NCBI RefSeq assembly: GCF_900187505.1
Contig: NZ_FYDL01000008.1
Span: 124,001-188,000 of the forward strand
Reading direction: 5' to 3'
From: Pseudomonas sp. Irchel s3h17
Lineage (GTDB): Bacteria; Pseudomonadota; Gammaproteobacteria; Pseudomonadales; Pseudomonadaceae
Length of the DNA stretch: 64,000 bases
Within the stretch, counting starts at the first letter, position 1. Every line of letters starts with the position of its first letter. The position numbers and the translations under genes are program-made. The notes under the pieces are model-generated. The model was not told the DNA's origin, made no database searches, and saw nothing but the letters and a program-made list of their open reading frames with translations. Positions 18,399 through 27,152 of the stretch are shown here, piece after piece.

Positions 18399-18492
18399 GC
18401 TCTGTCATTCGTCTGCAACGGGCTGGGCTACGTCATCCTCATCACGAAGTCGCCCAGCGGCGAGAGGCTGGCTAGTGAAGCCTGGCGACTGA

Positions 18493-19404
18493 TCAACCAC
18501 TTTGCTTGCCCCACATCTGCAAGGCGAACTCGACAAAGCTGCGCAGCTTCGGCAAGCGGTAGCGGTCTGGCGCGTAGACCAGGTTCATCGGCCGCCTTGG
18601 CAGTTGGTAATCCTGCAGCAGCGCGACCAGCTTGCCTTCACGCAGGTCCTGATGCACCAGGGCGTCGGGCAGCATGACGATACCCATGCCGGCCCGGGCG
18701 GCCTGGAGCAGCCCCGGTGCGCTGTTGATCACCATCGGGCCGCTGATCGGCACCTGCACCTCGCCTTCAGGGCCGGTCAACAGCCATTGTTTTTCCATCG
18801 AACTCCATTCATCGCCCGCTGGATAAGCGTAGGCCAGGCAAGCGTGGTGGCTCAAGTCGGCGGGAAGGGCGGGGACGCCCCGTCGTTCCAGGTACGAGGG
18901 TGCCGCGCAGATAGTCAGGGTGAAATCCTGCAGCGGCCGGGCGATAAGCCCCGACGGCTCTGGCGTGCCCAGGCGAATGGCGGCGTGGACGCTGTTGTCT
19001 ATCAGGTCCACCACCTGGTTGCTCAGCACCACATCCACGCGGATTTCCGGGTATTGCTGGGTGAACAGGTGCATGGCGGGTGCCAGGCACTCCGAACCGA
19101 AGCTGGGCGGGGCGGTAATGCGCAAGAGGCCCTTGGGTTCGCCCTGGACCTGTTCGGCGAGCCGTTCGCTCTCCTGGACCAGGCCCAGCACCTCCAGGCA
19201 GCGCTCGTAATAGGCCGCGCCGAACTCGGTCAGGCGTTGGCGGCGGGTGGTGCGATTGATCAGGCTGACCCCGAGGCGTTGCTCCAGGGCGCGCAAGTGA
19301 TTGCCCACCATGGTGGTCGACAGGCTGCACTGCCGGGCGGCGGCGGTCATGCTGCCGGACTCGACCACGCTCACGTAAACCGACATCGCCAGGAATAAAT
19401 CCAT
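18493..19404 (-). CDS. LysR-family transcriptional regulator
   Basis: The 303-residue product has an N-terminal winged helix-turn-helix (about 1-60, SGSMTAAARQCSLSTTMVGNHL) and a periplasmic-binding-like effector domain (about 90-295). It resembles the large group of LysR proteins without known ligand. I chose the ATG at 19402-19404; a TTG two codons upstream is possible. It is divergent from the ArgD-like aminotransferase with an about 100-base gap, so control of that gene and of itself is likely. Confidence 0.88.
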   Translation of the reverse strand: MDLFLAMSVYVSVVESGSMTAAARQCSLSTTMVGNHLRALEQRLGVSLINRTTRRQRLTEFGAAYYERCLEVLGLVQESERLAEQVQGEPKGLLRITAPPSFGSECLAPAMHLFTQQYPEIRVDVVLSNQVVDLIDNSVHAAIRLGTPEPSGLIARPLQDFTLTICAAPSYLERRGVPALPADLSHHACLAYAYPAGDEWSSMEKQWLLTGPEGEVQVPISGPMVINSAPGLLQAARAGMGIVMLPDALVHQDLREGKLVALLQDYQLPRRPMNLVYAPDRYRLPKLRSFVEFALQMWGKQSG

Positions 19405-19506
19405 TATCAAACTCAGCTTTAAAATGATTGAAGAGTTATAGCGTTTATCCAGCTCGGGTGGCTAACGATACTGCAAAAAAACCAACACCTGATGGAGCTT
19501 GATGCC

Positions 19507-20682
19507 ATGACCGCCACCCACCTGATGAGCACTTATCAACCGCTGGCCTTGAGTTTTGCCAAGGGACTGGGCACCCGCCTGTGGGACCAGTCCGGCCGTG
19601 AGTATCTGGATGCGGTGGCGGGCGTGGCCGTGACCAATGTCGGCCACTCGCACCCGCGGGTGGTCAGTGCGATCACCGAGCAGGCCGGTTTGTTGCTGCA
19701 CACGTCGAACCTGTACAGCATCGACTGGCAGCAACGGCTGGCGGAAAAGCTCACCGCGCTGTCCGGCCTGGAACGGGTGTTCTTCAACAACTCGGGTGCC
19801 GAAGCCAATGAAACCGCACTGAAGCTGGCGCGCTTGTACGGTTGGCACAAAGGGGTCGAGCAGCCGCTGGTGGTGGTGATGGAAAACGCCTTTCACGGCC
19901 GCACCCTTGGCACGCTGTCCGCCAGTGACGGCCCGGCGGTGCGCCTGGGATTTCACCCGTTGCCAGGGGGTTTTCTCAAAGTGCCGTTTGGCGATCTCGC
20001 GGCGCTGGATAAAGCCCACCAGGCCTACGGGCAACGTATCGTGGCGGTGCTGATGGAGCCGATTCAGGGCGAAGGCGGCGTGCAACTGGCGCCGACCGGG
20101 TATCTCAAAGCCCTGCGTGCTCTGTGTGACCGGCGCAACTGGCTGCTGATGCTCGACGAGATCCAGACGGGTATCGGCCGTACCGGGCAGTGGTTCGCCT
20201 TTCAGCACGAAGGCATCGTGCCGGACATCATGACCCTGGCCAAGGGCCTGGGCAACGGTGTGCCGATCGGCGCCTGCCTGGCCCGTGGCAAAGCCGCCGA
20301 ACTGTTCACCCCCGGCAGCCACGGCAGCACCTTTGGCGGCAACCCGCTGGCATGTCGGGTCGGCTGCACGGTGCTTGAGATCATTGAAGAGCAAGGGCTG
20401 CTGGCAAACGCCAAGCGCCAGGGCGAACTGCTGCTGGCTCGGCTGCACGCCGAACTCGATGATTACCCGAACGTGCTGGCGATCCGTGGTCAGGGCTTGA
20501 TGATCGGCATCGAACTGGCCCAACCCATTCGCGACCTGACCCTCATCGCCGCCCGCGACCACGGGCTGCTGATCAATGTGACGCGGGGTAAAACCATTCG
20601 CCTGCTGCCGCCGCTGACGATTGATGAGCGCGAGGTGGAGATGATTGTGCGCGGGATAGGGCGGCTGGTAAGCGTTCAGTAA
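19507..20682 (+). CDS. argD: ArgD-like acetylornithine/ornithine-type aminotransferase
   Basis: The 391-residue product is a class III PLP aminotransferase of the acetylornithine type. Visible motifs are the phosphate-binding [16 protein letters not shown], the Asp in [15 protein letters not shown] and the PLP lysine in LAKGLGNG. It probably transaminates acetylornithine or a related omega-amine with 2-oxoglutarate. I chose the ATG at 19507, preceded by GGAG, rather than the ATG five codons upstream. Pseudomonas often carries several ArgD/AruC paralogues, so the physiological substrate is open. It is divergent from a LysR regulator and its 3' end overlaps yoeB by 7 bases in convergent orientation. 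Confidence 0.85.
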   Translation: MTATHLMSTYQPLALSFAKGLGTRLWDQSGREYLDAVAGVAVTNVGHSHPRVVSAITEQAGLLLHTSNLYSIDWQQRLAEKLTALSGLERVFFNNSGAEANETALKLARLYGWHKGVEQPLVVVMENAFHGRTLGTLSASDGPAVRLGFHPLPGGFLKVPFGDLAALDKAHQAYGQRIVAVLMEPIQGEGGVQLAPTGYLKALRALCDRRNWLLMLDEIQTGIGRTGQWFAFQHEGIVPDIMTLAKGLGNGVPIGACLARGKAAELFTPGSHGSTFGGNPLACRVGCTVLEIIEEQGLLANAKRQGELLLARLHAELDDYPNVLAIRGQGLMIGIELAQPIRDLTLIAARDHGLLINVTRGKTIRLLPPLTIDEREVEMIVRGIGRLVSVQ

Positions 20683-20930
20683 TGGTATCTGCACATCACG
20701 ATCTGTAACCCGTCGCCCTCAACGCAATAGACGAGGTGATGCTCGGCAGTAATTCGCCGTGACCAGAAGCCACTCAGGTTATGTTTGAGTGGCTCAGGCT
20801 TGCCGGGACCGGTAAAGGGATCTCGCTGGGTTGCCTTGATCAACAGGTTGATCCGCTTTAGTCCGGCTTTATCGTTCTGCTGAAACCAGAGGTAATCTTC
20901 CCAGCCTTCGGGAGTGAACAGGATGTTCAT
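20676..20930 (-). CDS. yoeB: Toxin YoeB (Txe/YoeB family mRNA interferase)
   Basis: The 84-residue product aligns along its full length with E. coli YoeB. It keeps the catalytic base E46 (GKPEPLKHN), the SGFWSRRIT segment and the C-terminal RYHY (H83, Y84). The position equivalent to R65 is His (AEHHLVY instead of EEHRLVY). YoeB binds the ribosomal A site and cuts mRNA during translation. It follows yefM with a 4-base overlap. Its 3' end overlaps the convergent aminotransferase gene. Confidence 0.93.
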   Translation of the reverse strand: MNILFTPEGWEDYLWFQQNDKAGLKRINLLIKATQRDPFTGPGKPEPLKHNLSGFWSRRITAEHHLVYCVEGDGLQIVMCRYHY

Positions 20931-21181
20931 TCTTCGATGAGCTGTCTTGGCTTGCTTTTCCCGGCCCGCAGGTTACTGATCGACTTGATCAGGCGCTCGG
21001 CGTTGGCTGGCGTTCGGAGCAGATAGGCCGTTTCTTCCAGCGCGTTGTACTCGGCGAGGGAAATCATCACCACGGGTTCTCCCTTTTGCCGGGTCACCAG
21101 CAGCGGGGTGCGGTCTTCATTGACGCGATCCATGGTTTCCGAAAGGTGCGCGCGCGCATGGGTGTAATTGATGGTCTGCAT
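20927..21181 (-). CDS. yefM: Antitoxin YefM
   Basis: The 84-residue product is of the Phd/YefM type. It begins MQTINYTHARAHLSETMD and has the LLVTRQKGEPVVMISLAEYNALEET core, with a charged C-terminus that would wrap YoeB. It neutralises YoeB and represses the operon. I chose the ATG at 21179-21181 after GAGGAC; the frame extends 18 codons upstream over the probable operator. Confidence 0.93.
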   Translation of the reverse strand: MQTINYTHARAHLSETMDRVNEDRTPLLVTRQKGEPVVMISLAEYNALEETAYLLRTPANAERLIKSISNLRAGKSKPRQLIEE

Positions 21182-21208
21182 CGTCTTGTCCTCGCTTGAT
21201 ACGAAGAA

Positions 21209-21226
21209 CGTACAGAAATGAGTACA
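21209..21226 (-). promoter_or_regulatory. Probable YefM operator
   Basis: Two TGTAC-type hexamers lie 12 bases apart: read on the minus strand, TGTACT (21226-21221) and TGTACG (21214-21209). E. coli YefM binds TGTACA hexamers at this spacing, reading two operator repeats. The site lies 28 bases upstream of the yefM start codon, where autoregulation is expected. Confidence 0.55.
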
Positions 21227-21259
21227 TGTTTGCAAGGTGCACCTCTGAGTGGTCCGGGA

Positions 21260-21290
21260 AATCGAAACTGCTCCCTGGGCAGTTTCGATT
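21260..21290. other. Perfect 11-bp inverted repeat downstream of the Anr-like gene
   Basis: AATCGAAACTG (21260-21270) and CAGTTTCGATT (21280-21290) are exact inverted repeats around a 9-base loop. There is no clear T-run on either side, so this may be a weak terminator for the Anr-like gene or yefM side, or a protein site. It lies 150 bases past the end of the Anr-like gene. Confidence 0.5.
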
Positions 21291-21439
21291 AAGCCCTCTC
21301 TACACCTTTGCCGTCCTCAAGACGCTTCTTTAAACCCTGTAGGTCTGATCTGAGCGAAGGTGGCCTGGAATCCCTGTAGTCGGATCACACTGCTGTTGCT
21401 CTTCAGGAGTACGGCCGGGCCTGGATGAACCCACGGCAC

Positions 21440-22162
21440 TTACCGGTTGGACAGTTCACACAGCGATGTGGTGTCGATGATCTGGATGCATTTGCCCTGT
21501 GCGGCGATCAGCCCTTGCTGTTGCAAGAGGGTGAAGGTGCGGCAGGCGGTCTCGGTGGCGATGCCCAGGTAGTTGGCGATTTCATTGCGGGTCATGCTCA
21601 GTCGAAACTGATTGGCCGAGTAACCATTGGCGTGAAAGCGCAGGGACAGATTGACCAGAAAAGCCGCCAGGCGTTCGTTGGCATTTTTCTTGGCCAGTAG
21701 CCGCATCATTTTTTGATCGTCACGGATTTCCCGGCTCATGATGTGGATCAACTGGCGTCGCAGTTTCGGAATTCGCTCCGATAACTTCTCCAGTTGATCA
21801 AAGGGGATTTCGCACACCGTGGTGGTTTCCTGTGCCTGGGCACTTGAGGTGTAGGCGTTTATATCCATGCCGGAAAAGCCGATCAGTTCGCCGGGCAAAT
21901 GGAAGCCGATAATGTGCTCTTCTCCGTTACTGTTCAGGCTGGAAGTTTTCAGCGTGCCGGAACGGATGGCGTAAATCGAGGTAAAGGGATCGCCTTGGCG
22001 AAACAGGTAATCGCCTTTTCTTAACGGGCGATCGCGCTTGATGATCTCGTTCAATGCGGTGACATCTTCACTGTTGAGCGAGAGAGGAAGGCATAGGGAG
22101 GCTAACTTGCAATCTTTGCAGTGCTGCGTTTCGGCGTGCTTCAGGGGGGCAGGGGTTTGCAT
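21440..22162 (-). CDS. Anr/FNR-type oxygen-sensing regulator (paralogue)
   Basis: The 240-residue product is a CRP/FNR protein with the [4Fe-4S] ligands of FNR/Anr: C15, C18 and C24 near the N-terminus and C117 in TTVCEIPF. The effector domain follows (about 45-150) and then the helix-turn-helix (about 190-218). Overall it resembles Anr but is clearly divergent. In the recognition helix FNR and Anr read their site with E-x-x-S-R; here it is E204-T-A-C207-R208, so the specificity Ser is Cys. Two further Cys (C225, C235) lie at the C-terminus. P. putida has several Anr paralogues, and this is probably one. AAGG precedes the ATG. Confidence 0.85.
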   Translation of the reverse strand: MQTPAPLKHAETQHCKDCKLASLCLPLSLNSEDVTALNEIIKRDRPLRKGDYLFRQGDPFTSIYAIRSGTLKTSSLNSNGEEHIIGFHLPGELIGFSGMDINAYTSSAQAQETTTVCEIPFDQLEKLSERIPKLRRQLIHIMSREIRDDQKMMRLLAKKNANERLAAFLVNLSLRFHANGYSANQFRLSMTRNEIANYLGIATETACRTFTLLQQQGLIAAQGKCIQIIDTTSLCELSNR

Positions 22163-22348
22163 GTTTTAGCCTTGAGGAAATCGTGGGTGCGTAATGCCTT
22201 GGCCGCTATGTCGGGGCGGCATCATGCAGGCGCTAAAAAATGGTTATTTCTGTCACCTTCACAACGTCGGGTGCTGGCGTGTTCAAAGGGCGCGCTCAAT
22301 CCTTGAGTGCGCCCGTTATCACCGACTGTTGAGCGGGTTGGGTGTGGA

Positions 22349-24022
22349 TTACAGCAAGTGGTAGCGGTTGCGTCTGACGTCGTCCACCCGTAGTTGTACG
22401 CGTTCTTTGGGAGTGCCCAGCATGATCAGCGTGTGGGCGGCCAGTGTCAGGGTCGACTCGAGCACTTCCGGTATCACCTCGGTGGCACCGGCCGCTTTCA
22501 ACTCGGTGGTCTGGCTGTCGTCCTGGGTGCGGACAATGATGTCGATGGTGCTGTTGATGTGCCTGATGGCCTGGATGATGGTCATGGCGGCGTCCGCATC
22601 ATCGATGGCAATCACCACCAGGCGCGCGCGGTTCAGGCCCAGGGCGGCCAGTAACTCGGGGCGTCGCGAGTCACCGTAGTGGACATTCTTCTGGGCGGAG
22701 TCTTTCTGGATTTGCTCAGGGTTATCGTCGACCGCCACAAACCGGTGTTGCTCACCCATCAGGACCCGGCCAATGGCCTGCCCCACGCGACCGTAGCCGC
22801 AGATGATCACATGGCCGTGCAGCTCCTGGCTTTGCAGGGCGATTTCATCGATGTTGACCTCATCGTTCGGCGTCTGGTGCAGGCGCTTGGCGATGGCCGG
22901 GGCCACTCGCAGCATCAGGGGGGTCACCACCATCGAGCAGAAGGTCGCGGTCAGCAAGAGCCCGCTCAGTTCCTTGGAAACCAGGCTGTTGGCTTGCATT
23001 TGCGTCATCAGGGCAAAGCAGAATTCACCGCCCTGAGCCAACGCCAGGCCGCTGCGCCAGGACGTTTCGCTGTTGCTGCCATTGAGCCGGAGAATGACGG
23101 CAACGACCACGCCCTTGGTGACCAGCAACGCCAGGGTCAAGCCGATGATCAAGAGCCAGTGGCTCTGGAAGATGCTCAGGTCGATCAGCATGCCGATGCT
23201 GACAAAAAACACCCCCAGCAAGATATCCCGGAAAGGGCGTATGTCGGCTTCGATCTGGTGCCGGTAGCTGCTTTCTCCCAGCAGCATGCCGGCGAGAAAC
23301 GCACCCAGTGCCGGCGAGAGCCCGAGCAAATGGGTCAGCCAGGCCGTCAACATGACAATCACCAGGGCCAGCAGCACGAACAACTCGGCGGAGCGGGAGG
23401 CGGCGATCTCATGGAACAGTTTCGGCAGCAGCCAGCGGCTGATCATGAACAAGCCCACGAACAGCACGACCGTCTTGCCCAGGGTGATGGGCAGTGCCCA
23501 GTACCAGGCTTGCCCGGAGGTTCCGGAAAACACCGGTACCATTGTCAGCAACAGCACGGCAACCACGTCCTGGAACAGCAATACACCGATCGCGTTCTGG
23601 CCGTGGGGGCTGAAGACTTCGCCCAGGCTGGTCAGCTCCTTGCTGACAATGGCGGTGGAGGACAACGCCAGGCCAGCCCCGAGCAGCACTGCGCCACTCG
23701 CCTGCAAGCCCGCCATGTACAAGGCCCCGCCCAGAATCACACTGGAGACGATGACTTGCAGGCTGCCCAGGCCGAAGACCACCTTGCGCAAGGCGAGCAT
23801 TTTCGACAGCGAAAACTCCAGGCCCAGGGAAAACAGAAGAAACACCACACCCAGTTCCGCCAGGTAGGGCAGGCCCTCTGAGTCACTCACCCAGCCGAGC
23901 GCCTGCGGCCCTACGATCAACCCGACACACAGGTAGCCGAGGATCGGTGGCAGGTTCAGGCGTCGGAACAGTGCAATGACTACCAACGATGCTGTAAGAA
24001 TAATTAAAACATCTCTGAGCAT
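22349..24022 (-). CDS. Kef-type CPA2 monovalent cation:proton antiporter
   Basis: The 557-residue product has 12-13 membrane helices of the CPA2 exchanger type (about 1-385) with LLFQDVVAVLLL in the core, and a C-terminal TrkA-N/RCK domain (about 405-520) starting HVIICGYGRVGQ. Such proteins exchange K+ or Na+ for protons, and the NAD-binding domain gates transport. Glutathione control as in KefB/C is not shown by the sequence. It is upstream of the Anr-like gene on the same strand, with a 186-base gap, so it probably has its own promoter. Confidence 0.88.
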   Translation of the reverse strand: MLRDVLIILTASLVVIALFRRLNLPPILGYLCVGLIVGPQALGWVSDSEGLPYLAELGVVFLLFSLGLEFSLSKMLALRKVVFGLGSLQVIVSSVILGGALYMAGLQASGAVLLGAGLALSSTAIVSKELTSLGEVFSPHGQNAIGVLLFQDVVAVLLLTMVPVFSGTSGQAWYWALPITLGKTVVLFVGLFMISRWLLPKLFHEIAASRSAELFVLLALVIVMLTAWLTHLLGLSPALGAFLAGMLLGESSYRHQIEADIRPFRDILLGVFFVSIGMLIDLSIFQSHWLLIIGLTLALLVTKGVVVAVILRLNGSNSETSWRSGLALAQGGEFCFALMTQMQANSLVSKELSGLLLTATFCSMVVTPLMLRVAPAIAKRLHQTPNDEVNIDEIALQSQELHGHVIICGYGRVGQAIGRVLMGEQHRFVAVDDNPEQIQKDSAQKNVHYGDSRRPELLAALGLNRARLVVIAIDDADAAMTIIQAIRHINSTIDIIVRTQDDSQTTELKAAGATEVIPEVLESTLTLAAHTLIMLGTPKERVQLRVDDVRRNRYHLL

Positions 24023-24567
24023 TGATCGATCCCTGTGTGGTTGCGCAGCGTATCGGGTGGAGGCTGTAGATTAAATGAATGTTCAATGTGCGCAAGCGTA
24101 GCTCAGCTCTTTATCGCCCGCGCTGCTGCTCCGTTTCGCAAGCTCTATTTTTGCATGCCAAGGCGCTTTCCGGGCAGCAGGTTTCAGGCTGCCGGGGTCA
24201 GTTAATTAGGAGGGGGGAGGCGTGGGAGGTCAATGTCTACTGATTATAAATAAACATTTTTGATAAATTGATAAGTGCGTAAGGCCGCGCCGGGGCTGAT
24301 TTTTGTGGCGGCGGGGTGAGTGCCTGACAGCCGGTCAGTCTCATGCTGGCTAGTTATTAAAGTTCTAGATCGAATGTTGTATTTATGTCAGGAGTGCGTC
24401 GACAGTGTGTCATATTTAATGAATTAAGTTTAGCGGTTAGTTATTTATATTAGTCTGGGATGTTCGCGGTCCGGGTTGATGATTGTGAAATAATGATCAT
24501 CTTTTCGATCAAGCGAAAGCGGTGTATCCCACGCACCGCCTCGCAGTCATCATCAGGCCGCCGGTGG
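24023..24567. other. AT-rich intergenic region
   Basis: About 545 bases between the antiporter start and the end of the VOC gene hold no convincing gene on either strand. The stretch 24230-24490 is markedly richer in A/T than the neighbourhood, with TGATTATAAATAAAC-like runs. It may contain the antiporter promoter and remnants of lost sequence. I see no inverted repeats long enough to call a mobile element. Confidence 0.4.
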
Positions 24568-24993
24568 CTACCGGGCGGGTCGCTCTCCCAGTTTCTGGAC
24601 CAGGCGCAACAAGTAGCCGTCCGGGTCTTGTACCAACAGTTCGCACTGACCCACTTCAACCGCGCCGCAGCGATACCAGGCTTCGGCAAACGGGCGAAAC
24701 AGCGGCCATTGGAGCGCGGCCAGGCGCTGCAGAATCGGTTCGACGGCATCGACGGTCATCTGGAAGTTGATACCGCGACCAAAGGGCACTTCCAGTGCCC
24801 CCGTCTGCCATTGGCCTTCCAGTGGGTCGTGCTGTTCGAGCATCACTTGCACCCCGTCGAAATCGAGGTAGGCAAACCCCTCTTCAGGGCGATCGTAGGC
24901 GATGTGAAAGCCAATCAGCGTGGTCCAGAAATCCAGGCTTTGCTGGAGATTACTGACCATCAGTTCGGGGACCATCTTGTTTCGCGTGAGCAT
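24568..24993 (-). CDS. VOC-family protein, bleomycin-resistance/glyoxalase type
   Basis: The 141-residue product shows the VOC fold pattern: two beta-alpha-beta-beta-beta units starting MVPELMVSNLQQSLDFW and ending near LLVQDPDGYLLRLVQKLG. It resembles bleomycin-binding or dioxygenase-like members. Metal ligands are not obvious, which favours a binding role. I chose the ATG at 24991-24993 after GAAGGAT. It lies downstream of the phosphatase gene with a 111-base gap on the same strand. Confidence 0.75.
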   Translation of the reverse strand: MLTRNKMVPELMVSNLQQSLDFWTTLIGFHIAYDRPEEGFAYLDFDGVQVMLEQHDPLEGQWQTGALEVPFGRGINFQMTVDAVEPILQRLAALQWPLFRPFAEAWYRCGAVEVGQCELLVQDPDGYLLRLVQKLGERPAR

Positions 24994-25104
24994 ACGTATC
25001 CTTCGTAAGCAGTGAACTTCAGCGGGTGGTCTGTGCCAGGGCGAGGAGTTCCATGAACTCGCTCCTGTCGCGCAGGCATTGTCTGGCATCCATGATGCTG
25101 ACGG

Positions 25105-27027
25105 TCAGTCCGGGGACGGCGCCACCATCCGGGTTTTCGGTGAGCCATTGGCATTGTGCTGGTAGATGGCCAGCGGTTGGCCCTGTTCATTGAAGAACAC
25201 CTGGCCAATGCCCGCCGAATTCCACAGCCGCTCGCCGGCTTGTGCGTGTTCCGGTACATGGGGCTCCACCTGCATGAGTCGACGCCTGGTAAACCAGTTG
25301 AGCGGCGAGCGCGGTGAGTAGAGCCAGCGGTTGAGGCGGTCGAACCATTCGAGCAGGCTGGGCGGAAACTCGTTCTTGATGCCGCTGCTGGTGATCTGCC
25401 AGATGCGCGGGCCGGCGGTGCGATGACGGATCAGCACTTCGTAGACGAACGAGTAATGCACATCGCCCGACAGAATCACGTAGTTACCCGGCGTGCGCGA
25501 GTGGCGGAAAATATTCAGGATCACCTGCGCCGCGCCACGATGGGCCATCCAGTTTTCCGCATCCACCAGCAGTGGATAACCGCACCAACTGAAGACCTTC
25601 TGCACGGTCTCGATCAGCTTGACCCCGAACACCGGGGCCGGGGAGACGATGATCGCCGAGGGGTGGTCGAGCAGTTCCTGTTGCAGTTCGCTCAGGGCTT
25701 CCCAGTCGAGCAGCCCCGAGGGTTGCTTGAGGTTGAACTCGCTGCGCCAGCGGCGGGTGCGGGTGTCGAGCACCACCAGCGCCGGCGTGGTCGGCAGCAC
25801 GTAATGCCACTGCTGGAACTTCAGCAGGTCGCTGATCAGCGCGTCTTGCGCGGTGCTGTCCAGGTATCCGTCCCGGGCGTTCAGGGCGTGGGTTTTATCC
25901 ATGATCGCAGTGAACGCATCGGGGTTGTTGCCCCAGCCCTGGCACAACATGTAGGCGATCAGGGCATTGCCGATGATGCGTTTGGAGAATGGATGACCGT
26001 AGGCGGTTTCTTCCCACTGGGCGCTGAGGTTCCAGTCGTCGGTGATGTCGTGGTCATCGAAGATCATCAGGCACGGCAAGTGGGCAAACACCCGGGCCAC
26101 GCCGTCGAGCCCCTCCCTGAAGGCATCGATTCGCACCTGCTCAAGCTCGTAGAGCTCTTTTCGTGGCGCGGTGAGAGCCGGCGGTTGGGGGGTGATCAGT
26201 GTCCAGGGGGTTGGCGACCATACCAGCAGGTACATGGCCATGACTTCGGCGAAGGTCACCAGATGATTGTCGGCGCTGCTGCTGGTGAAAATCGGCTTGC
26301 GCGCCCCGCCGAAAAACCGCTCGCGCAGGGTGTCGTTGCTCGACAGCGCCGGCAGCAGATCGGCACGATGGTAGTAGCTGGCCGGGTGCCCGTAGAGCGC
26401 GGCGCTGTCGTTCACCACTGCGCCGTCCAGGTGCTCGCCGAACAGACCCAGGCGCTCGATCAAGGCATGAATCGCCCGCAGCATCGGCCCTGCCACATCG
26501 TCGGCATAGACCTGGTCACCACTCATCATCAACAGCGCCGGTCGTTGCTCGGCGACAGGGTTGGTCGCCAACAGCTGGTCGACACACAGCAGGCCGTCAC
26601 GGGCGTGATGGTGAGGTTTGCGGCAGGATCCGTGGAGTATCTGGTCAATGCGGCTGCGCAGGACAAAGTTCGGCTGCTGTGCATCGCCATAAATCAGGTG
26701 GGGTGCCCACTCGGCGATACCGCTGGAGGTGCCATCGGCCTGAGCGATCAACAGGTCGTACTCAATCGCCACGTCGCAGGGCAGGGCCGTGTCCAGGTTG
26801 ACGTCGATCAGGTGGATAAAAGCCTGGCTGCCGACCGGGATCACCTGGCAGCGACTGGCGTCGAGCGCGATGTCGCCGCCTGTCGACAGGCGCAACGTCA
26901 GCGTCAGCGCCCGCGACCCCACCAGCCACAGCACCAGGCGCGTCGGCTCCAGGCGCCGCAGCAGCGGGCCGACCAACACGGCGGGCAAAGGTGATTGAGT
27001 GTCGAGGGGCAGGGCAGGCATGGACAT
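25105..27027 (-). CDS. PhoD-like metallophosphatase
   Basis: The 640-residue product belongs to the PhoD/alkaline phosphatase D-like metallophosphatases. Visible metal-ligand motifs are SGDQVYADD (about 165-175), IFDDHDITDDWN (about 320) and SGDVHYS (about 530). There is no signal peptide, unlike secreted PhoD, so it is likely cytoplasmic. An N-terminal beta-rich domain of about 130 residues precedes the catalytic part. No strong ribosome site precedes the ATG at 27025-27027; an ATG two codons later is equally possible. Substrate unknown. Confidence 0.8.
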   Translation of the reverse strand: MSMPALPLDTQSPLPAVLVGPLLRRLEPTRLVLWLVGSRALTLTLRLSTGGDIALDASRCQVIPVGSQAFIHLIDVNLDTALPCDVAIEYDLLIAQADGTSSGIAEWAPHLIYGDAQQPNFVLRSRIDQILHGSCRKPHHHARDGLLCVDQLLATNPVAEQRPALLMMSGDQVYADDVAGPMLRAIHALIERLGLFGEHLDGAVVNDSAALYGHPASYYHRADLLPALSSNDTLRERFFGGARKPIFTSSSADNHLVTFAEVMAMYLLVWSPTPWTLITPQPPALTAPRKELYELEQVRIDAFREGLDGVARVFAHLPCLMIFDDHDITDDWNLSAQWEETAYGHPFSKRIIGNALIAYMLCQGWGNNPDAFTAIMDKTHALNARDGYLDSTAQDALISDLLKFQQWHYVLPTTPALVVLDTRTRRWRSEFNLKQPSGLLDWEALSELQQELLDHPSAIIVSPAPVFGVKLIETVQKVFSWCGYPLLVDAENWMAHRGAAQVILNIFRHSRTPGNYVILSGDVHYSFVYEVLIRHRTAGPRIWQITSSGIKNEFPPSLLEWFDRLNRWLYSPRSPLNWFTRRRLMQVEPHVPEHAQAGERLWNSAGIGQVFFNEQGQPLAIYQHNANGSPKTRMVAPSPD

Positions 27028-27152
27028 CCGGGGGCGTGGCTCTTGGCGCAGATTAGCCGACGATGATACCGCAGCCGGTCCGCAGAAATATGTCCCGACT
27101 TATACATGTGCACATTGAATAAGGGGCCGGCAACCAGCCCCGCATCAACTGA

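Noticed and set aside
24240-24275. Anr/FNR site near TTGATAAATTGAT
   Set aside because: Only one half-site orientation fits. TTGAT-N4-ATCAA is not met, and the stretch is simply AT-rich.
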